A stretch of DNA of 64,000 bases from Rubrivivax sp. (GTDB taxonomy: Bacteria > Pseudomonadota > Gammaproteobacteria > Burkholderiales > Burkholderiaceae_C), in the NCBI GenBank assembly GCA_022842595.1, contig JALHPF010000021.1, positions 1 through 64,000 of the forward strand, read 5' to 3'. The notes beneath the pieces were generated by a model, which saw only the letters and a program-made list of their open reading frames with translations, did no database searches and was not told the origin of the DNA. The stretch's first letter is position 1. Each line of letters begins with the position of its first letter. Made by a program: the position numbers and the translations under genes. Positions 57,503 through 64,000 of the stretch are shown in pieces.

Positions 57503-58066
57503 ATGAAGAACCTGACCCGCCTGGCCGCTGCGGCCGCCCTCGGATGCGCCATGACCCTGCCGGCCGCGGCCAAGGGTGTCGTCGTCAACCAGGGCATTTC
57601 CGAAGCCGAGGTGCTGGCAGCGCAGCAGGCCTGGTGTGCTGCGCTGGTGGACATCAGCACGACCCACGCCCGCAGCGGCCAGCCGGCGGCCAAGGCGCTG
57701 GCCGAGAAGGTGATCGACAGCGCCTACGGCTACCAGATGGGCGGCGTGCTCTTCAAGCCGACGCTGACCACCAACCCGCAGACCTTCCGCCTGAACCGCC
57801 AGGGAGCGCTGGCCTACTTCGTCGGTGGCGACGCGGCGTTCCCGAAGGACACGGGCTTTGCGCTGAAGGGCTGGAAGCAGTGCGTGGTGGACAACGCCGC
57901 GGTCTTCATCAGCGGCGACAGCGCCGCGACGATGGCCAAGGTGCGCATCACCGGCCCGGACGACCGGGTCACCACTGTCGACAAGACCTGGAAGTTCGTG
58001 AAGGACGACGCAGGCAAGCTGCGCATCGTGGCGCACCACTCGTCGCTGGAATACACCGGCAGCTGA
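57503..58066 (+). CDS. Secreted NTF2-like protein
   Basis: A 187-residue secreted protein. The signal peptide (MKNLTRLAAAAALGCAMTLP) ends near PAAAKG. The mature part, for example EVLAAQQAWCAALVDISTTHA, GYQMGGVLFKPTLTTNPQTF, YFVGGDAAFPKDTGFALKGW and HHSSLEY, belongs to a family sometimes labelled phosphoribosyl-AMP cyclohydrolase, which is not supported here. The pattern matches NTF2/SnoaL-type folds. ACGGAG is the ribosome site. It is divergent from the sensor kinase and likely part of its regulon. Confidence 0.72.
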   Translation: MKNLTRLAAAAALGCAMTLPAAAKGVVVNQGISEAEVLAAQQAWCAALVDISTTHARSGQPAAKALAEKVIDSAYGYQMGGVLFKPTLTTNPQTFRLNRQGALAYFVGGDAAFPKDTGFALKGWKQCVVDNAAVFISGDSAATMAKVRITGPDDRVTTVDKTWKFVKDDAGKLRIVAHHSSLEYTGS

Positions 58067-58171
58067 AGGAACGCCGGGCGCGGGTGATGTTGTGCGCTGA
58101 CGACGCGTTTCAGGTTCGGCGCGGCGGGCCGAGAACACTATTCAGCCTGATCAACTCTTCGCGTCTGCGCC

Positions 58172-58873
58172 ATGAACTTCACCCACTTGATGATTGCCGC
58201 CGTGGTCACGGTCGGCCTGCAGCCGGCCTGGGCGGCGCGCCCTCTGGCCACCGACGACGCCGGGGTCATTGCCAGCGGGGGCTGCGAATTCGAAGCGAGC
58301 CGCGTTGTGGCCCGCCACGGCACCGACCGCACCGGCGAAACCGCGGCAGCGCTGGCCTGCGGCATGGCGTTCGGGGCGCAGCTGGGTCTGGGCTATGGCC
58401 GGGCCCGCGGGCCTGAAGGGCGTGCAGACGGCCTGGCCCTGTCGGCCAAGGCCGAGCTCTGGACGGGCGCAGGCGCCACGGCCCCCGCGCTGGCCCTGGC
58501 CGGCGCGCTGGGCTGGGGCCGCACGGCCGGCCAGGACTGGCAGCGCGAGTCGAGTGAAGTGCGCCTCATCGGCACGCTGCCGGTGGTGCATGCCTTCGTC
58601 CACGTCAACCTGGGCCATGCACGCAGCCACACCGGCGGGCCCAAGGCCACCACCTGGGGCCTGGCGCTGGAGCACCAGCCTGCCACGCTGGCCGGCCTGG
58701 GCTGGGCGCCCCTGGCCGAGGTCTACGGCGACGACCGCGGCGACCGCTGGGTCAACGTCGGCGTGCGCACCACCGTGCTGCCCGACCGGCTCTTCGTCGA
58801 CCTCGCTTATGCCCGCCAGCAGGCACCCGAGAAGGCCCGCGTGTGGAACGCCGGGCTGCGTTTTGCGTTCTGA
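58172..58873 (+). CDS. Secreted beta-rich envelope protein, paralog 2
   Basis: A 233-residue protein with a signal peptide (HLMIAAVVTVGLQPAWA) and mature start ARPLATDDAGVIASGGCEFEA. It is paralogous to the protein at 54243-54950, sharing GLGWAPLAEVYGDDRG and a HVNLGHAR block. The RPLATDDAG start is common in beta-barrel proteins of the MetA-type family. The pair flanks the two-component system and the NTF2-like gene. It is convergent with tgt, with 8 bases between. Confidence 0.65.
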   Translation: MNFTHLMIAAVVTVGLQPAWAARPLATDDAGVIASGGCEFEASRVVARHGTDRTGETAAALACGMAFGAQLGLGYGRARGPEGRADGLALSAKAELWTGAGATAPALALAGALGWGRTAGQDWQRESSEVRLIGTLPVVHAFVHVNLGHARSHTGGPKATTWGLALEHQPATLAGLGWAPLAEVYGDDRGDRWVNVGVRTTVLPDRLFVDLAYARQQAPEKARVWNAGLRFAF

Positions 58874-58881
58874 TCGGGCGC

Positions 58882-60066
<1,185 letters not shown>

Positions 60067-60089
60067 TCAAGCGCCTGGCGCGGAATCGG

Positions 60090-61190
60090 CTACGCCGGGC
60101 CGCTGACAGAGCCCCCCTGGGGGGTGGCGACCGAAGGGAGCCTGGGGGCCCCTTCCAACAGCATCGCGTCGCCGTAGCTGAAGAAGCGGTAACGCGATTC
60201 GATGGCGTGGCGGTACAGAGCCATCACGTGGGCATGGCCGCTGAAGGCGCTGACCAGCATCATCAGCGTGCTTTTGGGCAGGTGGAAATTGGTGATCAGC
60301 CGGTCGACGACGCGGAAGTCGAAGCCCGGGGTGATGAAGATGTCGGTGTCGCCGGTATAGGGTGCCAGCGGCCGGCCCGGGCCGGCTTGTCGCGCGGCCG
60401 ATTCAAGCGCCCGCAGCGTGGTCGTGCCCACGGCGACGACGCGGCCGCCGGCCGCGCGCGTGGCGGCGATGGCGGCCACGGTCTCGGCGCCGACCTCGAA
60501 CCATTCGCTGTGCATGCGGTGTTCGGCGATGTTGTCGACGCGCACCGGCTGGAAGGTGCCGGCGCCGACATGCAGCGTCACCGCAGCGGTGGCCACGCCA
60601 CGGGCGGCCAGCGCGGCCAGCACGCCTTCGTCGAAATGCAGCGCGGCGGTGGGTGCGGCCACGGCACCGGGGCGGCGCGCGAACACCGTCTGGTAGCGGC
60701 TTTCGTCTTCGGCGGTGTCGTCGTGGGTGATGTAGGGCGGCAGCGGCACATGGCCGTGGCGGGCCAGCAGCAGCAGCGGGTCGGCCGGGAAGCGCAGGTG
60801 GAAGAGCGCGTCGTCGGGCCCGGTGCGACCCAGCACCTCGGCGTCGAAAGCGTCGGCGAAGCGGACTGTGGTGCCCGGCCGTGGCGACTTGCTGGCGCGC
60901 AGGTGGGCCCAGACCTCGTGACCGGGCAGCACCCGTTCGACCAGCGCCTCGACCGAGCCGCCGGTGGGCTTTTCGCCGAGCAGCCGGGCCTTGATGACGC
61001 GGGTGTCGTTGAAGACCAGCAGGTCGCCGGGCTGCAACAGGCCGGGCAGGTCGCGGAAGCTGCGGTCGGCGGGCAGGGCGCCCGTGCCGTCCAGCAAGCG
61101 CGACGCGCTGCGCTCGGCTGCCGGGTGCTGGGCAATCAGCTCGGCAGGCAGGGCGAAGTCGAAGTCGGCGAGGGTGTGGTGTTGGGGCAT
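60090..61190 (-). CDS. queA: S-adenosylmethionine:tRNA ribosyltransferase-isomerase
   Basis: A 366-residue enzyme adding the epoxycyclopentane unit to preQ1-tRNA in queuosine synthesis. The start [23 protein letters not shown], the middle [12 protein letters not shown] and [16 protein letters not shown] are diagnostic. The protein should end soon after SYGDAMLL. Instead the frame continues for 20 residues ([20 protein letters not shown]) encoded by a dispersed intergenic repeat. recG is divergent, with 33 bases between the starts. Confidence 0.95.
   Translation of the reverse strand: MPQHHTLADFDFALPAELIAQHPAAERSASRLLDGTGALPADRSFRDLPGLLQPGDLLVFNDTRVIKARLLGEKPTGGSVEALVERVLPGHEVWAHLRASKSPRPGTTVRFADAFDAEVLGRTGPDDALFHLRFPADPLLLLARHGHVPLPPYITHDDTAEDESRYQTVFARRPGAVAAPTAALHFDEGVLAALAARGVATAAVTLHVGAGTFQPVRVDNIAEHRMHSEWFEVGAETVAAIAATRAAGGRVVAVGTTTLRALESAARQAGPGRPLAPYTGDTDIFITPGFDFRVVDRLITNFHLPKSTLMMLVSAFSGHAHVMALYRHAIESRYRFFSYGDAMLLEGAPRLPSVATPQGGSVSGPA
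60093..60152 (-). repeat. Dispersed intergenic palindromic repeat, copy B, inside queA
   Basis: Read leftward this matches copy A (16384-16454) block by block: a C-rich run, CTCCCTTCGGTCGCC, CCCCCCAGGGGGG and the end CGGCCCGGC. It makes up exactly the last 20 codons of queA. Its insertion or spread into the 3' end probably replaced the native stop. Confidence 0.65.
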
Positions 61191-61223
61191 GGGGTCTGGA
61201 GCCTTGGGCCCCAAAATTGTTCC

Positions 61224-63302
61224 ATGTCCACAGCAATCGCGCAGCCGCCGCCCCCACAGCCTGCCCTGTCGGCGCCGCAGCGGGCCCTGCGCAAGCTGGG
61301 CCTGCTGCGTGACATCGACCTGGCGCTGCACCTGCCGCTGCGCTACGAGGACGAAACCCGCCTCGTGCCGATCGCCAGCCTGCGCGACGGCAGCCTGGCC
61401 CAGGTGCAGGGCACGGTGCGTGAATCGCGCATCGAAATCCGCAGCCGCCGCCAGCTGCTGGTGGTGCTGGAAGACGGCAGTGGCAGCGAACTGCTGTTGC
61501 GCCTGTTGAACTTCTATCCGTCGAACCAGAAGACGCTGGCGGTGGGCGCCACCATCCGCGCTCGCGGTGAGGTGCGGGTGGGCTTCTTCGGCCGCGAGAT
61601 GGTGCACCCGGTGTTCAAGGCCGTTGCTCCCGACGCGCCGCTGCCGCAGGCGCTGACGCCGGTCTACCCGGCCAGCGCCCAGCTGCCGCAGGCCTACCTG
61701 CGCAAGGCCGTGGCTTCGGGCCTGGCACGCGCAAACCTGGCCGAACTGCTGCCCGAAGGCACCGTTCCGGCCGGCCTGCCGCCGCTGCGCGACGCGCTGC
61801 TGGCCCTGCACCACCCCGCCGCCGGTTCGCCGCTGGACACGCTGGAAGACCACAGCCACCCGGCCTGGCAGCGACTGAAGTTCGACGAACTGCTGGCCCA
61901 GCAGCTGTCGCAGGCCCAGGCGCAGGCGGCGCGGGCGCTGCTGCGCGCTCCGGCGATGGCCGCGCGCACGGGCGCGCTGCGCGAGCAGCTGCATGCGGCC
62001 CTGCCCTTCACGCTGACGCCGGCGCAGCAGCGCGTGGTGGCCGAGATCGACACCGACCTGGCGCGGCCGCGGCCCATGCACCGGCTGTTGCAGGGCGACG
62101 TGGGCTCGGGCAAGACGGTGGTGGCCGCACTCGCGGCCACCACGGCCATGGACGCCGGCTGGCAATGCGCCTTGATGGCGCCCACCGAGATCCTGGCCGA
62201 GCAGCATTTCCGCAAGCTCATCAGCTGGCTGGAACCGCTGGGCGTGGGCATCGCCTGGCTGACGGGCAGCAGGAAGGGCAAGGCGCGCACGGCGATGGTC
62301 GAGCGCGTGGCCTCGGGCGAAGCCCATCTCGTGGTCGGCACGCATGCGGTGATCCAGGACGACGTGGCCTTTGCCCGGCTGGGCCTGGCCATCGTCGACG
62401 AGCAGCACCGCTTCGGCGTGGCGCAGCGGCTGGCGCTGCGCTCGAAGCTGGAACAGCACCAGCTCGAACCGCACCTGCTGATGATGAGCGCCACGCCGAT
62501 CCCGCGCACGCTGGCGATGAGTTACTACGCCGACCTCGACGTCAGCACCATCGACGAACTGCCGCCGGGCCGCACGCCGATCGTCACCAAGCTGTTTGCC
62601 GACAGCCGCCGCGATGCCGTGGTGGCGCGCATCCGCCAGGAAGTCACCGCCCCGGTCGAGCCGCGGCGCCAGGTCTACTGGGTCTGCCCGCTGGTCGAGG
62701 AAAGTGAACACCTCGACCTGCAGAACGCCACGGCCACCCATGCCGAGCTGGCCGCTGCACTCGGCGCCGCCGTGCAGGTGGGGCTGCTGCACGGGCGCAT
62801 GAAGGCCACCGAGAAGGCGACGGTGATGGCGCAGTTCAGCAGCGGGCAGCTGCAGGTGCTGGTGGCCACCACCGTCATCGAGGTCGGCATGGACGTGCCC
62901 AATGCCAGCCTGATGGTGATCGAACACGCCGAGCGTTTTGGCCTGGCGCAGCTGCACCAGCTGCGCGGGCGGGTGGGGCGGGGCGCCGCGGCCAGCGCCT
63001 GCGTGCTGCTCTACACCACGCCGCTTTCGGCCACCGGCAAGGCGCGGCTGAAGGCCATGGCCGAAACCAACGACGGCTTCGAGATCGCGCGGCGCGACCT
63101 GGACATCCGCGGGCCGGGGGAATTCATGGGTGCGCGCCAGAGCGGCGACGCCCTGCTGCGTTTTGCCGACCTGGCCGAAGACAGCGCCCTGCTGCAGCAG
63201 GCCCGGGCGGTGGCGCCGCGGCTGCTGCGCGACCACCCGCAGGCGGCCGCCGCGCACGTGGCGCGCTGGCTGGGCAGCAAGAGCGACTACCTGAAGGCCT
63301 GA
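61224..63302 (+). CDS. recG: ATP-dependent DNA helicase RecG
   Basis: A 692-residue branch-migrating helicase acting at stalled forks. The wedge domain (about residues 20-170), Walker [16 protein letters not shown], the DEQHRFGV box, [13 protein letters not shown] and the C-terminal RGRVGRG are all visible. The ATG at 61224 lies in the 33-base gap to queA, so the transcript may have a very short leader. Short 12-base repeats and a hairpin follow the stop. Confidence 0.96.
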   Translation: MSTAIAQPPPPQPALSAPQRALRKLGLLRDIDLALHLPLRYEDETRLVPIASLRDGSLAQVQGTVRESRIEIRSRRQLLVVLEDGSGSELLLRLLNFYPSNQKTLAVGATIRARGEVRVGFFGREMVHPVFKAVAPDAPLPQALTPVYPASAQLPQAYLRKAVASGLARANLAELLPEGTVPAGLPPLRDALLALHHPAAGSPLDTLEDHSHPAWQRLKFDELLAQQLSQAQAQAARALLRAPAMAARTGALREQLHAALPFTLTPAQQRVVAEIDTDLARPRPMHRLLQGDVGSGKTVVAALAATTAMDAGWQCALMAPTEILAEQHFRKLISWLEPLGVGIAWLTGSRKGKARTAMVERVASGEAHLVVGTHAVIQDDVAFARLGLAIVDEQHRFGVAQRLALRSKLEQHQLEPHLLMMSATPIPRTLAMSYYADLDVSTIDELPPGRTPIVTKLFADSRRDAVVARIRQEVTAPVEPRRQVYWVCPLVEESEHLDLQNATATHAELAAALGAAVQVGLLHGRMKATEKATVMAQFSSGQLQVLVATTVIEVGMDVPNASLMVIEHAERFGLAQLHQLRGRVGRGAAASACVLLYTTPLSATGKARLKAMAETNDGFEIARRDLDIRGPGEFMGARQSGDALLRFADLAEDSALLQQARAVAPRLLRDHPQAAAAHVARWLGSKSDYLKA

Positions 63303-63354
63303 ACGAAGGCCTGAATGAAGGCTTGAAGGCCGGCAGCGCCCGCGTGGCGCCGGC
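63291..63354 (+). terminator. Repeat tail and hairpin after recG
   Basis: CTGAAGGC, CTGAACGAAGGC, CTGAATGAAGGC and TTGAAGGC form a short tandem array (63291-63330) containing the recG stop. A GC hairpin follows, with GCGCC (63336-63340) pairing GGCGC (63346-63350) and outer GCCGGC arms. There is no T run. It lies before the convergent gene at 63357. Confidence 0.45.
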
Positions 63355-63356
63355 AG

Positions 63357-63578
63357 TCAGGCTGCTTCGCGGCCGGCGCCGGGCCAGCGCCCGCGCAGGC
63401 GCAGCAGTTCGCTCAGCGTTTCGTTCGGCAGCGCCGACAGCGCCAGGGCTTCGACGTCGAGCCCGGCCCACAGCTCCAGCGTGGACATCATGTACCCGTC
63501 GGTCTCGGGCGCAGCCACGATCACACCGGCCAGGCGGGCGGCGTTCTTCGTGCTTGCGGTGGCCTGTGCGGGTGTCAT
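63357..63578 (-). CDS. Hypothetical 73-residue protein
   Basis: A small gene I do not recognise. From the ATG at 63578 it reads MTPAQATASTKNAARLAGVI, then VAAPETDGYMMSTLELWAGL and ALPNETLSELLRLRGRWPG. It is likely cytoplasmic, mostly helical, without cysteine or membrane segment. A longer frame upstream crosses a repeated region and is less likely. It is convergent with recG and divergent from the PEP-CTERM-type gene. Confidence 0.5.
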   Translation of the reverse strand: MTPAQATASTKNAARLAGVIVAAPETDGYMMSTLELWAGLDVEALALSALPNETLSELLRLRGRWPGAGREAA

Positions 63579-63615
63579 GGGATTGGGTTCGACTTTCACT
63601 TCGACGGGATACGCA

Positions 63616-63702
63616 TTGCAGCCCGTTGCGGATGAAACCTCCCCATCCGAATGCATGGGTTGCAGGCAATTGCGGATCACTCCACCCCTCGAACAAGGGG
63701 TG
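63616..63702. promoter_or_regulatory. Two 44-base-spaced direct repeats and a hairpin
   Basis: TTGCAGCCCGTTGCGGAT (from 63616) recurs as TTGCAGGCAATTGCGGAT (from 63660), each followed by a C-rich stretch. The second overlaps a 7-base hairpin, CACCCCT/AGGGGTG (63683-63702). They lie 50-140 bases before the start of the PEP-CTERM-type gene and may be activator sites. Confidence 0.5.
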
Positions 63703-63754
63703 TGCAATGGCAGGCCTGGCCGTACCGTCCGCCGACAACATGGATGGAGTCCTC

Positions 63755-64000
63755 ATGCACAAACCGTTGAAGAAGTTGTCGTCGGCCGTCTGTCTGGGCC
63801 TTGCCCTGGCCGCGCCCGCAGTGCAAGCCACCACGGTGATCGACTTCGAGGGTGATGCCCTCACCGGCCTTTACCTGCCTGGCGACACGATGGCCGCAGG
63901 CAGCTTCCTGCTGACCACCCTGCTCGATTTCGGCATCGTCGACAACGTCGGCAGCCTGGGCCCTGTGGCGCCCAGCGGCAATGCCAGCCAGGTCTACTTC
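63755..64000 (+). CDS. Secreted PEP-CTERM-type protein, N-terminal part
   Basis: Only 82 residues are in the window. A signal peptide (MHKPLKKLSSAVCLGLALAA, ending near AVQATT) is followed by VIDFEGDALTGLYLPGDTM and LLDFGIVDNVGSLGP. This start is like that of many betaproteobacterial proteins with a C-terminal PEP-CTERM sorting signal, but that end is off the window. The ATG at 63755 has GGAG closely upstream; an ATG five codons earlier (63740) is possible. Function unknown; the exosortase-linked CAAX relative at 53.5 kb supports the system's presence. Confidence 0.7.
   Translation, partial: MHKPLKKLSSAVCLGLALAAPAVQATTVIDFEGDALTGLYLPGDTMAAGSFLLTTLLDFGIVDNVGSLGPVAPSGNASQVYF

Noticed and set aside
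57503..58066. Phosphoribosyl-AMP cyclohydrolase
   Set aside because: The family carries this label in some databases, but the protein is secreted and lacks the metal-binding Cys/His motifs of HisI.
60207..61223. Long N-terminal extension of recG
   Set aside because: It lies wholly antisense to queA; RecG homology starts after the ATG at 61224.
63696..63757. Sigma-54 promoter before the PEP-CTERM-type gene
   Set aside because: TGGCAGG and a GC pair are present, but their spacing is two bases shorter than the -24/-12 rule.

Overview
The window is very GC-rich, densely coding chromosomal DNA. The gene order rpmH-rnpA-yidD-yidC-(symporter)-mnmE, divergent from dnaA-dnaN-gyrB, together with minC-minD-minE, marks the replication-origin neighbourhood. 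The protein types point to a betaproteobacterium of the order Burkholderiales (Rubrivivax/Leptothrix/Methylibium-like): Liv-type ABC transporters, a RecG/QueA/Tgt block, a CAAX-protease relative linked to PEP-CTERM sorting, and a Burkholderiales-type dispersed intergenic palindrome. The genus is an inference; no rRNA or tRNA gene was found.

Layout. 1-3.3 kb: the end of a diheme cytochrome c gene, divergent from a methyltransferase / membrane sulfatase pair and a small Trp-rich protein. 3.4-6.1 kb: a fused acyl-CoA synthetase (ADP-forming)/GNAT protein. 6.1-17.2 kb: a catabolic island. A three-subunit molybdenum hydroxylase (FAD, 2Fe-2S and Mo subunits) is read leftward. Read rightward are a TetR regulator, a VOC protein, an FAD monooxygenase and a complete five-gene Liv-type ABC importer. 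A palindrome between the divergent arms is a likely TetR operator. 17.2-25 kb: mixed small genes, including a release-factor-like protein, a DksA/TraR zinc finger, a GST, a canonical BLUF photosensor, a phosphofructokinase, a secreted beta-solenoid protein, a zinc-ribbon membrane protein, a PAP2 phosphatase and a secreted HELTH protein. 25-33 kb: a looser, lower-GC stretch of small stress and envelope proteins (DUF1328, AI-2E-type permease, cupin, hemolysin III, CsbD, a 24-residue membrane peptide, PssA, TruD, DUF533) with large intergenic gaps.

33-50 kb is the core: minCDE, a DUF349 protein, gyrB, dnaN, dnaA, the candidate origin, rpmH, rnpA, yidD, yidC, an SSS symporter and mnmE. 50-58.9 kb: a glycosyltransferase with a repetitive coiled coil, a compositionally different methyltransferase, a MOSC protein, RlmJ, an exosortase-associated CAAX-protease relative, and a two-component system. 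The two-component genes lie among two paralogous envelope proteins and a secreted NTF2-like protein. 58.9-64 kb: tgt, queA, recG, an unknown small gene and the start of a PEP-CTERM-type secreted protein.

Points most worth a second look are an exact 11-bp-spaced fourfold direct repeat beside the two-component system; the secreted eight-repeat solenoid protein; a dispersed repeat that encodes the last 20 residues of QueA; a perfect DnaA box inside rnpA; a 32-nt GC hairpin between minC and the TTG-initiated minD; and the TetR-controlled Mo-hydroxylase / monooxygenase / importer island, whose substrate cannot be read from sequence.
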